Positions 32,019-41,591 are shown, numbered from the stretch's first letter. The stretch is DNA of 64,000 nucleotides from Paramesorhizobium deserti (GCF_001558695.1 NZ_LNTU01000023.1:310001-374000); one strand, 5' to 3'. The notes: generated by a model not told the origin, from the letters alone. Numbers and translations are program-made.

Positions 32019-33335
32019 ATGGCTGACATTTCTCTTTCCACTGCCGGTGAGGCGGCGATCGTCGACGATCGCATCCGCGGCTTTCCCGCCGGCCACGCGC
32101 CGCTGACGCTCGCCGAGATCGGCCACCAGGGATGGAAGCCTTATGACGGGGGGATGTCGCTGCCGTTGATCTCGCTCGACCGGGCCGCCTTCGCGGCGAA
32201 TGCCGACCTGATGATGCGCTATGTCCGTGAGCACGGCATCGCGATCGCGCCGCATGCCAAGACGCCGATGTCGACGGCACTCGCTGGCCAGTTGCTGGAG
32301 GCGGGCGCCTGGGGCGTCACGGTTGCCGATATCCGGCAGGCGTCAGTCATGCTCAAAGCCGGCTTTCGGCGCCTGATCCTTGCCAATGAGATCGGCGGTC
32401 CGGCGGCGGGCAGGCGGCTGGCGTCATTGCTTACCGCCTATCCTGATGCGGAACTGCATATTTTTGCGGATTCGCCCGATATCGTTACTGGACTGGCCCA
32501 GGCATGGGCGGGACGCAGCGATCTGCCCGAGATCGGCATTCTCATCGAGCTTGGTGCCGCGCGTGGCGGCGCGCGGTCGCTTGATCAGGCGACGGCTGTC
32601 CTTGATGCAGTCCTTGCGGTGAAGGATGCGGCGATCCGGCTTTCCGGCATCGCAGCCTATGAGGGGGCAGCGGCGACGGCCGATCCCGTCGAAACCGTAA
32701 CCCGTATCGCCGATCTTATGAAACTGACAGCGGATTTCTACCGCGCTGTCCGGGCTCGTGTCGGGGCCGATACGCCACTGATCGTCACCGCCGGCGGTTC
32801 GGTCTATTTCGACCTGGTGGTCGGGGCATTGCTGCTGGCCCTGAAAGACGATGCGCATGCCAGGCTGGTACTGCGCAGCGGCGCGATCTTCTTCCACGAT
32901 CATGGCGTATACGAGCGGGGGCTCGCCGGCCTCGATGCCCGCTCGGGCTTCACCATCGGCGGCAGCGTGGTTTCGGCGGCCGAGAGCTTCCGTCCGGTGC
33001 TGAGGCTCTGGGCGGAGGTGCTTTCACGGCCCGAGCCAGGGCTTGCGATCTGCGGCATGGGGCTGCGCGACGTGGCCATGGACCAGGGACTCCCACGTCC
33101 GCTGGCGCTTTACCGGGGAGGGGAAAGGCTGGGCGCGCTTTCCGGCGCCGCAGTCACCAAGCTCAACGACCAGCACGCCTTCGTCAGCTTTGGAGAGGGG
33201 GCGGATGTGGCGGTGGGCGATGTGATGGAGTTCGGCATCTCCCATCCCTGCACCTGTCTTGACCGTTACGCGCTGATCTATGGTCTCGACGCGGCGCAGA
33301 CGGTCATCGCCGTCTATCCGACCAGCTTCGGCTGA
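32019..33335 (+). CDS. DSD1-like PLP enzyme (D-serine dehydratase / D-threonine aldolase family)
   Basis: The ATG at 32019 (438 aa) follows ACAGGACGGG. The N-terminal alanine-racemase-type barrel carries the PLP lysine K81 in A-P-H-A-K-T-P-M. The C-terminal beta domain ends with H409-P-C411, matching the His-x-Cys zinc pair of eukaryotic-type D-serine dehydratase. The family deaminates or cleaves D-serine, D-threonine or 3-hydroxy-aspartate; which substrate applies is not readable. The gene stands alone behind a repeat element and a possible operator. Confidence 0.85.
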   Translation: MADISLSTAGEAAIVDDRIRGFPAGHAPLTLAEIGHQGWKPYDGGMSLPLISLDRAAFAANADLMMRYVREHGIAIAPHAKTPMSTALAGQLLEAGAWGVTVADIRQASVMLKAGFRRLILANEIGGPAAGRRLASLLTAYPDAELHIFADSPDIVTGLAQAWAGRSDLPEIGILIELGAARGGARSLDQATAVLDAVLAVKDAAIRLSGIAAYEGAAATADPVETVTRIADLMKLTADFYRAVRARVGADTPLIVTAGGSVYFDLVVGALLLALKDDAHARLVLRSGAIFFHDHGVYERGLAGLDARSGFTIGGSVVSAAESFRPVLRLWAEVLSRPEPGLAICGMGLRDVAMDQGLPRPLALYRGGERLGALSGAAVTKLNDQHAFVSFGEGADVAVGDVMEFGISHPCTCLDRYALIYGLDAAQTVIAVYPTSFG

Positions 33336-33365
33336 TGGCGCGATGGCGCTTCTCCCCGGCGGGCG

Positions 33366-35414
33366 TCACCTGCTCGCCACTGGGGCGACCAGCGGCGTGA
33401 TGCGGCGGATGGCGACGCGGCGGTTCTCCTGCTCGGGGCCTTGCGTGTTGATCTTCAGATAACGCTCGCCATAGCCCTGGGTGGACATGTTCTCCGGCGG
33501 TATCTCGAAGACATTGGTGAGCGCTTCGGCAACCGCCTCGGCGCGCCGGTCGGAAAGCACCAGATTGGCCCGGTCTGAGCCGACGGCATCGGTGTGGCCC
33601 TCGATGAGGAAGGTTTCGGCCGGGTTCTTCTTGAGGATCTCCAGCATGGCGTTGGCGACGTTTTCCATACGGGCGATCTGATCCTCGGCGATTTCGGCCG
33701 AGCCGAAGCCGAAGGTGATTGTATCGAGATCAATGCGGCGGAGCTTGTCGCGGAGGCGTGCCGAACGCTTGACCTCGTCAATCGAATAGGTCCGCTCCAC
33801 CCGTTCGACGGGCGGCTGTGAGAGGAATGCATAGACCTCGTCCTCGGGCGCATCCGGATCGTCGAATATGTACTCCTCCTCGGGAATGGCCAGCCGCAGC
33901 GGCGGCAGGTCTTCTCCCGGATCGCGCCAGGCGATCCGTTCCTCGTGGTGGTCATCGGGCGTGTAGCTCAGCAATATTTCGTTGCCGTCCGGCATGATGC
34001 GCGAACGCTGGATGACATCGCCATAGCGGTTGCGGATGGTAACGATCTGGACACCGTTCGGCCGCACGATGGTTTCGCGGACGCGCTGGCGCGGCAGGTC
34101 CTCGTAATAAACCTCGCGCGCATCGCGCGACAGGCGGGGCCGGTCGGGGCTCTCGACATAGATGTTGTTGTTGATCTCGACCAGCGTGCGATCATCGGAC
34201 TGCTGCAGGACCTGCACATCCCTCGGCCGCTCCCAGCGCGGAGCGCGCTCGACGCGCGTGCCTTCCTCTGCGCGAACCGATTCGACGCGGATGGGGTTTT
34301 CCAATCGCTGCGCCTCGGCATCATTCGCCGGCGGCGGTGCAGGCTGCTCGGCCTGATCTGCGGGCGCGGCTTCCTGTGCGCCTTCCGGCTGGGGTTGCGG
34401 GCGCCGCAGGGGCTGACCGTCTTCCGGAGAGGCGGGCGCCGCCTCCTTGGCACTGTCCAGCGCGGGCGCGGCGTTTTCGGGCTGCGGCGCGGCTTTCTCC
34501 GTTGCAGGGGGCGGGGCTGGTGGCTGTTCAGCTGTTATGCCATCGTCGGATTTGGGGACCGGCTGCTCCGCCTGATCGGAGGGCTGAGGAGGCGCGGCCT
34601 GCTCGTCCATGGGTGTAGCCTTTTCGGGCGCGGCGGGTTCGTCAGGCGCGGCCTGCCTGCGGTTCAGGGGCTGTTCCTCCTGAGCTGGTTGCTCAGGCGT
34701 TGCCTCTTCCGGGGCCTTCTGTGCGGGCGCGCGTTCGGGAACTGGTGCCGGCGCGAGTTGTTCCTCCTGCTCCTGTCTCAATGCCTTGTCGGCCTGCCGC
34801 TTCGCCTGTTCGGCGGCTTTCTCCGCTTCCTTCTCGGCCTCTCGCTGAGCAGCCCTGGTCTGCCGCTTCGCCTGCTCGGTCGCCTTCTCCTGGGTTCTTT
34901 CGGTTGCCCTGATTTCGGCGTCCGTTTCCTTCTTCGCTCTTTCCGCCCGCTTCTCAAGCTGAGACTCCGTCTTCCTCTGCTCTTCTTCGGTGATGCGCTT
35001 GGCCTTTTCGTCCTGCGCCCGCTTTTCGGCCTCCTCGACCTGTTTTGCGGCTTCACGGTCGGCTTGGCGCCGAGCCTCTTCCTCGACTTGCTTCTGGGTT
35101 TCGGCGGCTTCTTGCGCCGCCCTATCGGCTTCTCGCTTGGCGTCCTTTTCCGCCGCGCGCTGCTCCTTCAACTGCTGTTCGGCCTCCTCCTGCGCGGCGC
35201 GCTTTGCCGCCTCGGCTTCCTTTCCCTGTTGTCTGAACAGTTCTTCCGCCTGCGGATCGTCCGCGGCAGGCAATTCGCCTTCCTGCTGGGCCAGGAGGAT
35301 ATTGCTTCCCGTATCGTAGGACTGCGGGTGATGAAGCGACGCATTCGTTCCCGCGCCGGCGGGACCGGCGAGCAGCATGGCGGTCGAGGCGAGCAATAGG
35401 GCAGAACGTTTCAT
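33366..35414 (-). CDS. OmpA-family protein with long charged coiled-coil N-terminus
   Basis: The start at 35414 has AAGGA at about 7 nt and begins a signal peptide of about 21 residues (682 aa in total). Residues about 45-225 are an almost uninterrupted Lys/Glu/Ala/Arg/Gln coiled coil. Residues 225-370 are rich in Pro, Gln and Ala. A middle domain with repeated R-V-E-R and V-R-E-T-I-V-R follows. The C-terminal OmpA domain (about 560-682) has F-L-I-E-G-H-T-D-A-V-G-S and L-S-D-R-R-A-E-A-V-A for peptidoglycan binding. It is likely a periplasm-spanning envelope protein. Confidence 0.9.
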   Translation of the reverse strand: MKRSALLLASTAMLLAGPAGAGTNASLHHPQSYDTGSNILLAQQEGELPAADDPQAEELFRQQGKEAEAAKRAAQEEAEQQLKEQRAAEKDAKREADRAAQEAAETQKQVEEEARRQADREAAKQVEEAEKRAQDEKAKRITEEEQRKTESQLEKRAERAKKETDAEIRATERTQEKATEQAKRQTRAAQREAEKEAEKAAEQAKRQADKALRQEQEEQLAPAPVPERAPAQKAPEEATPEQPAQEEQPLNRRQAAPDEPAAPEKATPMDEQAAPPQPSDQAEQPVPKSDDGITAEQPPAPPPATEKAAPQPENAAPALDSAKEAAPASPEDGQPLRRPQPQPEGAQEAAPADQAEQPAPPPANDAEAQRLENPIRVESVRAEEGTRVERAPRWERPRDVQVLQQSDDRTLVEINNNIYVESPDRPRLSRDAREVYYEDLPRQRVRETIVRPNGVQIVTIRNRYGDVIQRSRIMPDGNEILLSYTPDDHHEERIAWRDPGEDLPPLRLAIPEEEYIFDDPDAPEDEVYAFLSQPPVERVERTYSIDEVKRSARLRDKLRRIDLDTITFGFGSAEIAEDQIARMENVANAMLEILKKNPAETFLIEGHTDAVGSDRANLVLSDRRAEAVAEALTNVFEIPPENMSTQGYGERYLKINTQGPEQENRRVAIRRITPLVAPVASR

Positions 35415-35617
35415 CGGGTTTTTCCTTGGACTTTTTCGGTTCTTGTTTTCGTTGAGCCAAGGCCTGACAAACGAATGGGACCGCACTTTGTTCCGTTTCG
35501 GACAGGGATGCGGCGTTGCCGTGCCGGCCGTTCAAATCTCTCCAATCGCTGAAACATCCGTTCATCCGCATGGCATCGTGACTGGACGAACGGGCCCCGC
35601 CGCTGTATCCCGCCCGG

Positions 35618-36061
35618 ATGAAGCGACCATTTTGGCAGACGAAGACGCTGGAAGAACTCAACCGCAGGGAATGGGAAAGCCTTTGCGACGGTTGCGGCCG
35701 GTGCTGCCTGCACAAATTGCAGGACGAGGATACGGACGAAATCTACTGGACGAGCGTCGCCTGCACGCTGCTCGATGCGGATACGTGCCAATGCTCGGAT
35801 TATCCCAACCGCAGGAAAAAGGTGCCGGACTGCGTGTTCCTGACGCCGGAGATCGTCGAGGAGGCCGACTGGCTACCCAAGACCTGCGCCTACCGGCTCG
35901 TGGCGGAGGGGCAGGACCTCTATTGGTGGCACCCGCTGGTGTCAGGCGATCCCAACACGGTGCATGAGGCCGGCATCTCGGTGCGCGGCAAGGTTACGGC
36001 CTTCGACCACGACATGGAATGCGATGACGATTATCTCGAACACATGACCGGAACCGGCTGA
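35618..36061 (+). CDS. YcgN-like cysteine-cluster protein (UPF0260)
   Basis: This 147-aa protein has the CDGCGRCC cluster at 23-30 and further cysteines in C-T-L-L-D, C-Q-C and P-D-C-V-F-L. This is the UPF0260/YkgJ-type zinc- or iron-binding cluster family of unknown function. M-K-R-P-F-W at the start is the usual family N-terminus, although no strong ribosome-binding site is visible. It diverges from the OmpA gene. The last part (W-W-H-P-L-V-S-G-D) is well conserved in this family. Confidence 0.9.
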   Translation: MKRPFWQTKTLEELNRREWESLCDGCGRCCLHKLQDEDTDEIYWTSVACTLLDADTCQCSDYPNRRKKVPDCVFLTPEIVEEADWLPKTCAYRLVAEGQDLYWWHPLVSGDPNTVHEAGISVRGKVTAFDHDMECDDDYLEHMTGTG

Positions 36062-36199
36062 TAGCGCTCGCCTTAATTCCGCGCCGAATGAATAGCAGAT
36101 GAATGGCGGGTTGGCCGTTTATTCAGCTTTTGCGTGTTAGCAACACACCAGAGCTGGCAAACGGATGGCCAGCCGCCACTGAATATTGGAGGTAATTCC

Positions 36200-36553
36200 A
36201 TGTCCCGCATTTCCTTGAAGCGTATTGTTCTGCCTGCCGTGATCGGCCTTGCCGCCGTGTTCTCGGCCGGGGCATCGGCCAATGCCGCGCCGCTTGCGCC
36301 CGCCGTTTCCGTCACCTCCGGCGTCCAGGGCCATGTGGTGCAGGTCGATCACCGCTACGGCCATCGCCATCATCGCCCGGTCGTCCGCCGCGCCTGCACG
36401 CCGAACCAGGCTGCGCGCAAGGCCGCCCGCATGGGCATCCGCAATCCGCGCGTCGTCGTGCGCCGTGATGTGGTGCGCGTCAATGGCTGGCGGCATGGCC
36501 GTCCGCGCAGCGTGCTCTTCGCCCGCGCTCGGGGATGCCCGGTTCTCCGCTAA
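36200..36553 (+). CDS. Small secreted Arg/His-rich protein, function unknown
   Basis: The ATG at 36200 (117 aa) follows TGGAGG; earlier in-frame starts lack a site. A signal peptide of about 29 residues (ending ASANA) is followed by a His/Arg-rich segment (H-R-Y-G-H-R-H-H-R-P). The C-terminal region is basic with two cysteines (R-R-A-C-T-P-N-Q and A-R-G-C-P-V-L-R). I do not recognise a characterised family. Similar short basic periplasmic proteins are common and uncharacterised in rhizobia. A terminator follows. Confidence 0.78.
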   Translation: MSRISLKRIVLPAVIGLAAVFSAGASANAAPLAPAVSVTSGVQGHVVQVDHRYGHRHHRPVVRRACTPNQAARKAARMGIRNPRVVVRRDVVRVNGWRHGRPRSVLFARARGCPVLR

Positions 36554-36571
36554 AGGCAAAACCAGAGAAGC

Positions 36572-36602
36572 AAAAAGGGCGCCTCGCGGCGCCCTTTTCA
36601 TT
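36572..36602. terminator. Bidirectional terminator
   Basis: AAAAAGGGCGCC, a TCGC loop, GGCGCCCTTTT, with T/A tracts on both sides. It serves the small basic protein (+) and the SIMPL protein (-). Confidence 0.87.
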
Positions 36603-36620
36603 TCGGCCGATTACTGGTTG

Positions 36621-37373
36621 TTACTGCTTCAGCTCGAAGGTGACGTTGACCGTCACATTATAGGTGTTCTCGCCGGCCGCGACCGGCACCGCATCGGCGG
36701 CCTGCGCCTCGGCCATCATCATCTTGTTGCGGGCGAAGGGAACGGGTTGCGGGCGGAAGGACTGCTCACTGATCTCGACGACGCGGCCGAGGCCGACGCC
36801 GGCTGCGTCCGTCAGCGTCTTGGCCTTGGCGATGGCGTCGGCCATGGCACGCTTGCGCGCCTCGTTGATGGCGGCGGCGGGATTGTCGTTGACGAAACTC
36901 AGGTTCCCGCCCTGGTTGACGCCGAGCGACACCGACTGGTCGAGCACGGCGCCGACCTTGTCGAGATCGCGCACCCGCACGGTGAGCGTGTTGGTGACGG
37001 TATAGCCGGTGATCTTCGGCTCTTTCAGGCCGTTCTTGTCGTCGGGATAGACATAGCGCGGCTGGATGTTGACGCCGGAAGTCTGGAGATCGCGCTCCTC
37101 GATACCGGCCTCCTTCATGGCGGCGAGGACCTTGCCCATGGCCTCGTTGTTGGCGGTCATGGCGTCGCGGGCGGTCTCGGCCTCGCGCAAGACGCTGAGC
37201 GTCAGCACGGCCATGTCGGGCGCGGCGGTCGTCTCGCCTTCGCCGGTGACGACGATGCGCGGCACGGGCTTGGACATGTCATTCTCCTGAGCGTTGGCGG
37301 GAAGCGACGCAGCGCCGAGAAGGGCTGCGGCGAAAAGGGCAGGGCCGAAAAATGCCTGTGTTGCCTTAGTCAT
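36621..37373 (-). CDS. SIMPL domain (DUF541) periplasmic protein
   Basis: This 250-aa protein has a signal peptide (residues 1-28, ending PANA) and a SIMPL domain. The domain shows [25 protein letters not shown] and the C-terminal [15 protein letters not shown] proteins form ring-like oligomers in the periplasm or envelope. Named members include BP26 of Brucella, an immunodominant antigen, and oxidative-stress protein YggE of E. coli. GGAG precedes the ATG. Confidence 0.9.
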   Translation of the reverse strand: MTKATQAFFGPALFAAALLGAASLPANAQENDMSKPVPRIVVTGEGETTAAPDMAVLTLSVLREAETARDAMTANNEAMGKVLAAMKEAGIEERDLQTSGVNIQPRYVYPDDKNGLKEPKITGYTVTNTLTVRVRDLDKVGAVLDQSVSLGVNQGGNLSFVNDNPAAAINEARKRAMADAIAKAKTLTDAAGVGLGRVVEISEQSFRPQPVPFARNKMMMAEAQAADAVPVAAGENTYNVTVNVTFELKQ

Positions 37374-37489
37374 GAAGAAAGCTCCGATTCAAAAATGTCC
37401 CAACGATGCATCGCTGCCAAGCGAATATGTGCGTAATAGGGCAGGAGGCTTGTGAAAGCGAGATGTTTAGGCTAGGGCAGTGTTGCGTG

Positions 37490-37566
37490 GGGCCTGTAGC
37501 TCAATTGGTTAGAGCCGGCGGCTCATAACCGCTTGGTTGGGGGTTCGAGTCCCTCCGGGCCCACCA
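37490..37566 (+). tRNA. tRNA with CAT anticodon, probably tRNA-Ile2 (lysidine type)
   Basis: A complete cloverleaf with encoded CCA. The acceptor GGGCCTG pairs with CGGGCCC, and the D arm is GCTC/GAGC. The anticodon stem GGCGG/CCGCT encloses loop CTCATAA (anticodon at 37524-37526). The T arm is GGGGG/CCCTC with TTCGAGT. The anticodon arm closely resembles that of E. coli tRNA-Ile2 (GGCG-n-CTCATAA-n-CGCTTGG), which reads AUA after TilS makes lysidine at C34. Elongator tRNA-Met is the alternative. Confidence 0.95.
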
Positions 37567-37723
37567 TTTCGAAATTTCATCACAACGTCAATGGCTTAGC
37601 AATGCTGTCATGAAGATTGACGCTGCGACGGAAGCTTATTCGGGCTGGAACCGCGGTTTTTCATCCAACTGAAAATTTTAGGAGGCGTTTGCTTTTTGGG
37701 GGGCAGCATAAGGAGCATATTTC

Positions 37724-38539
37724 ATGAAATCTTATTTGATTAATCTCGACCGATCGCAGGATCGGTTGAAGCTGATGACATATGCCTTCTCGTCGCTCGG
37801 AATCGCTTTTGAACGGGTGCCGGCAATCGATGGAGCCATACTTACTCCGGAATTGCTGAAGACCGTCTGTGCCAATCAATCCATGTCAGCGGGAAGCATC
37901 GCCTGTTTCCTAAGTCATCGTGAATGCTGGGATCGTATCGCGAACGGCGATGGCGATTATGGCGCGATTTTCGAAGACGACATCCATTTCTCGCCCGTTT
38001 CCAGGCAGTTTCTGGGTAACGATGACTGGATTCCTAGAGATGCAGATATCGTAAAACTTGAAAGTTTTAACCGCAAAACCCTGATCGCGAAGAAATCGCA
38101 TGTCGAAATCGACGGCCATGGGGTCCGCCGACTGTATTCCATACACCTCGGGGCCAGTGGATATATTCTTTCAAAAGCATGCGCCAAACGTCTGCTCGCA
38201 GAAACGACGCCGATCACGACATCGATAGACCATGTCCTTTTCAATCCTCAACATGGGAAATTTCAGGCCATGGCGGTCTACCAGGTCGTGCCGAGCTTGT
38301 GTGTCCAGGATCAGTTTATTTCGCGTAGTTCCCTGGCTAACGCATTGAAAACCACGATCGAGCTTGCAATCCCCAAGCGCAAAGGCTGGTCGAAGTTGAG
38401 AAGGGAACTCGTGCGGCCTTTTGAGAAAATCGGAATTCTTGTGCGGGGATTGTGGATCAATCACTTCACGCAGAAGCAATGGGGCCGTATACCATTTTCC
38501 CTGCCCGAGGCCATGGCAAGGGCAGATGTGGAAGAATGA
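37724..38539 (+). CDS. Glycosyltransferase family 25, lower GC, next to the tRNA
   Basis: This 271-aa protein begins M-K-S-Y-L-I-N-L-D-R-S-Q-D-R, the GT25 first strand. CFLSH is at 61-65 and the metal-binding EDD at 84-86. It resembles LOS/LPS galactosyl- or glucosyltransferases. Codon use and base composition are visibly more A/T-rich than the neighbours, and it sits 158 bp downstream of a tRNA gene. Both features suggest acquisition by horizontal transfer. No integrase or direct repeat of the tRNA end is seen. No other polysaccharide gene adjoins it. Confidence 0.87.
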   Translation: MKSYLINLDRSQDRLKLMTYAFSSLGIAFERVPAIDGAILTPELLKTVCANQSMSAGSIACFLSHRECWDRIANGDGDYGAIFEDDIHFSPVSRQFLGNDDWIPRDADIVKLESFNRKTLIAKKSHVEIDGHGVRRLYSIHLGASGYILSKACAKRLLAETTPITTSIDHVLFNPQHGKFQAMAVYQVVPSLCVQDQFISRSSLANALKTTIELAIPKRKGWSKLRRELVRPFEKIGILVRGLWINHFTQKQWGRIPFSLPEAMARADVEE

Positions 38540-38673
38540 TTGCCCGATGGCGACCAGTAGCCATTCGTGAGACCTGCCAGAGGTCGCCTTAAGCCACCCA
38601 GGAACCTTTCCTCCTTCCCCTCGTTCTGATCATATCCATCCATCCGCCCTTCATCCCATCAGGGGAGGCAGCA

Positions 38674-38910
38674 ATGGTCATGACCACATGGCTCGGCGCC
38701 ATGCTCTTCATCGTCGGCATCCTGTTCCTGGCGAAGGCAGCCATCGATCGCGGGCGGCTGAGCGATCCGCATGTCGGGCCCAGGGCAGGGCGCACGCTGG
38801 AGCCGCCGCGGCGCGGGCTGCGGTTCCTCGGACTCGCCGCGAACTGGCCGGGCATCGTCTTCACCGCCGCCGGCGCGCTCCTCATGCTGGCGGGCGCATT
38901 GATCGAATAG
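38674..38910 (+). CDS. Small two-helix membrane protein, unknown
   Basis: This 78-aa protein starts after a strong AGGGGAGG. Helix 1 spans about 5-22, a basic Pro/Arg/Gly loop follows (P-R-A-G-R-T-L-E-P-P-R-R-G), and helix 2 spans about 56-76. I do not recognise the family. The good ribosome-binding site and codon bias support expression. It precedes the DUF475 gene by 200 bp on the same strand. Confidence 0.65.
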   Translation: MVMTTWLGAMLFIVGILFLAKAAIDRGRLSDPHVGPRAGRTLEPPRRGLRFLGLAANWPGIVFTAAGALLMLAGALIE

Positions 38911-39110
38911 GTCGCCCATGTGCAGGGGCGGCCGCGCGCTGCAAGTGATGCGGCGCGGGAAATCCTCCGCTTTCTCTTGTTCGGCCGCTGCTTCCCCTCT
39001 AAATAGATCGATGACGGCTTCGTGAGGGAGGGCTTGCGCTGCCGCCGGCCCGGCCGAGGGCATCCCCGGGCGGCCAGATGCGGATCGTCATTTCTTTTCA
39101 GCGGATTACC

Positions 39111-40175
39111 ATGGCCATCTTTCGCTATTTCATCTGGGCCTTTCTCTTCACGATCGTCGGGCTGGCGCTTGGGGGCTGGCTTGGTTATGCGACGACGGGC
39201 ACTGTCCAGGGGGCCATTTCGGTCTTCTTCATCTGCCTGGTGCTCGGCATTCTGGAAATCTCGCTCTCCTTCGACAATGCCATCGTCAATGCGCGCATCC
39301 TGCGCGACATGACACCCCGATGGCAGCGGCGCTTCCTCACCTGGGGCATCATCATCGCCGTCTTCGGTATGCGGGTCATTTTTCCGCTCGCCGTCGTCGC
39401 CATCGCCGCCTGGATCGATCCGATCTCGGCGCTGCGCCTTGCCGTCTTCCAGCCGGCGGAATATGCGCGCCTCATCGGCGAGGCGCATACGGGGATCGCG
39501 GCCTTCGGCGGCACATTCCTCATGATGGTCGGGATGAAATATTTCTTCGATGTCGAGAAGGATGTGCACTGGATCAGGGCGCTGGAAAGCCGCCTGTCGA
39601 AATTCGCCTCCATACAGGGCGTGGAAATCGGCATCGTCCTGATCCTCATCCTGCTTTTCTCGGCGCGATTACCGGAGGCGGAGTCGGATGTCTTCATGAC
39701 CGCGGCGATCTACGGGCTTCTGACCTTCCTCGCCGTGGAAGGGCTGGGCGAAGTGCTCGACGCCACGCAGGAGCAGATGGAGACCGTGCGCAAGGGCGGT
39801 CTCGGCGCGTTCATCTATCTCGAAGTGCTCGACGCCAGCTTCTCCTTCGACGGCGTGATCGGCGCCTTCGCGCTTTCCACCAATCTTTTCGTCATCGCCA
39901 TTGGCCTCGGCATCGGCGCCTTCTATGTCCGCTCGCTGACGATCATGCTGGTCGACAAGCAGACGCTCGGCCAATACCGCTATCTCGAGCATGGCGCCTT
40001 CTATGCCATCCTGGTGCTTGCCGTGATCATGTACGCGCAGACCTTGATGCACATCCCCGAGGTCATCACGGGGCTGATTGGCGCGGGGCTGATCCTCTTC
40101 TCGTTCGTCTCGTCGCTGCGCTACAACAAGGCCAATCCCGGATGGCAGGAAAACGAGGGTGCGCACGGGCGGTAG
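39111..40175 (+). CDS. DUF475 (TerC-like) integral membrane protein
   Basis: The start at 39111 (354 aa, M-A-I-F-R-Y-F) is preferred because an N-terminal helix begins right after it; ATG 39078 is possible. About eight to nine transmembrane helices are present. The acidic motifs S-F-D-N-A-I-V-N-A in the first half and F-S-F-D-G-V-I-G-A-F in the second half are the TerC/LysE-superfamily signature of metal-handling membrane proteins. A role in metal (Mn2+ or tellurite-related) export is possible but unproven for DUF475. Confidence 0.9.
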   Translation: MAIFRYFIWAFLFTIVGLALGGWLGYATTGTVQGAISVFFICLVLGILEISLSFDNAIVNARILRDMTPRWQRRFLTWGIIIAVFGMRVIFPLAVVAIAAWIDPISALRLAVFQPAEYARLIGEAHTGIAAFGGTFLMMVGMKYFFDVEKDVHWIRALESRLSKFASIQGVEIGIVLILILLFSARLPEAESDVFMTAAIYGLLTFLAVEGLGEVLDATQEQMETVRKGGLGAFIYLEVLDASFSFDGVIGAFALSTNLFVIAIGLGIGAFYVRSLTIMLVDKQTLGQYRYLEHGAFYAILVLAVIMYAQTLMHIPEVITGLIGAGLILFSFVSSLRYNKANPGWQENEGAHGR

Positions 40176-40193
40176 GACCCGCCCGCGCCGGTT

Positions 40194-41591
40194 TCAGGCC
40201 ACCTCCGCCGGAGCCCATCGGGCGCGGGTGAGCCAGCGCCAGAGGAGGAGTGCGGCCACAACAGCCAGGCCGAGGAACAGGCCAGTCCATATGCCCGCGC
40301 CGTCAAATCCCATCCCGAAGGCCAGATAGGTGCCGAGCGGCACGCCGACGCCCCAATAGCCGATCGCTGCATAGATCATCGGCATGGTGGTGTCGTGGAG
40401 GCCGCGCAGCATTCCGCTGCCGACGGCCTGGGCGCCGTCGGCGATCTGGAAAAGCGCGGCAAAGACCAGGAAGGTGACGGCGTGGACGACGACCTCCGCA
40501 TTTTTCGGATCATCCAGATCGATGAAGGCGCTGATGAGAAGACGCGGCACGGATACCATCACAATGGCCGTCAGCGTCATGAAGCCGACGCCGAGCGCAT
40601 AGGCGGTCCAGCCGGCGCGGCGGATGCCCTCCCTGTCGCGGGCGCCGAGGAAACGGCCGACGCGGATTGTCGCCGCCTGGCCGAAGCCGAGCGGCACCAT
40701 GAATGTCAGCGAGCAGATCTGGATGGCGATGGCGTGAGCGGCGAGCGACGAGGCGTCGATCAGCCCCATCAGCAGGGCCGCGCCGTTGAAGATCGACACC
40801 TCGAAGACGACGATCGCCGCAATCGGCAGGCCGAGCCGCAGGATCTGGCGGAAGCGCGGCCAGTCGGAACGCCAGAACCGGCCGAAAAGCCGGTAGCGGC
40901 GGAACTGCCTTTCCCTCAGCACGACGATCACGAGGCCCAAAAACATCAGGCTGTTGGAAAGCGTGGTGGCCAGTCCCGAACCGACGACGCCGAGCGCCGG
41001 AAAGCCGAGGTTGCCGAACATCAGGCACCAGTTGGCGAGCGCGTTGAACGGCACGGCGAAGGCGACCACGATCATGGCCCAGCCCGGCCGCTCGAGGGCC
41101 GAGATGAAGGAGCGCAGGACGATATAGCCGTAGAAGGGCAGCAGGCTCCATTGCAGCGTGTGCATGTAGCGGCCGGCCTGATGCGCGAGTTCCGGCTTCT
41201 GTCCCATCATGAGCAGGATCGTTTCGGCATTCCACAGCATGAGCCAGAGCGGCACGGCGGTGATGAGAGCCACCCACAGGCCCTGGCGCACCGTGCGCCT
41301 GATCTCGCGCACGGAATGGCGGTTCGCCCCCAATTCCTTGGCGAGGATGGGCGAGGTGGCAAGGATCAGCCCCATGCCGAAGAACATCGGCGTGTAATAG
41401 AGGTTGGAGCCCAGCGCGCCCGCGGCGAGCGCATCCGGGCCGATCCAGCCCATCATCATGACGTCGGTCGCCGTCATCGCCGTCTGGGCGAGATTGGTCA
41501 GGATCATCGGCCAGGCGAGCGCCAGCATAATGCGCGCCTCCTGCCAGAAAGTGTCGATGCCGCGCAAACGCGCTTCGATGGTGGTGGTCAT
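40194..41591 (-). CDS. MATE family efflux transporter, NorM-like
   Basis: The start at 41591 (465 aa) gives the usual N-terminus and discards a 24-codon upstream extension. Twelve helices in two MatE repeats are visible, with P-M-I-L-T-N-L-A-Q-T-A-M in helix 1 and G-L-P-I-A-A-I-V-V-F-E at the start of the second repeat. These pumps export cationic drugs or metabolites by Na+ or H+ antiport. The gene follows pncA on the same strand with a 140-bp gap. A regulatory link to the gbc genes further upstream is possible but not evident. Confidence 0.93.
   Translation of the reverse strand: MTTTIEARLRGIDTFWQEARIMLALAWPMILTNLAQTAMTATDVMMMGWIGPDALAAGALGSNLYYTPMFFGMGLILATSPILAKELGANRHSVREIRRTVRQGLWVALITAVPLWLMLWNAETILLMMGQKPELAHQAGRYMHTLQWSLLPFYGYIVLRSFISALERPGWAMIVVAFAVPFNALANWCLMFGNLGFPALGVVGSGLATTLSNSLMFLGLVIVVLRERQFRRYRLFGRFWRSDWPRFRQILRLGLPIAAIVVFEVSIFNGAALLMGLIDASSLAAHAIAIQICSLTFMVPLGFGQAATIRVGRFLGARDREGIRRAGWTAYALGVGFMTLTAIVMVSVPRLLISAFIDLDDPKNAEVVVHAVTFLVFAALFQIADGAQAVGSGMLRGLHDTTMPMIYAAIGYWGVGVPLGTYLAFGMGFDGAGIWTGLFLGLAVVAALLLWRWLTRARWAPAEVA

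Noticed and set aside
33945-35399. 484-codon frame opposite the OmpA-like gene, looking hydrophobic and Leu/Arg-rich
   Set aside because: It is the antisense of the Lys/Glu/Ala coiled coil, which always yields Leu/Phe/Arg-rich translations.
37490-37566. Elongator tRNA-Met on the basis of the CAT anticodon
   Set aside because: Not excluded, but the anticodon stem sequence is much closer to tRNA-Ile2; called as probable Ile2.
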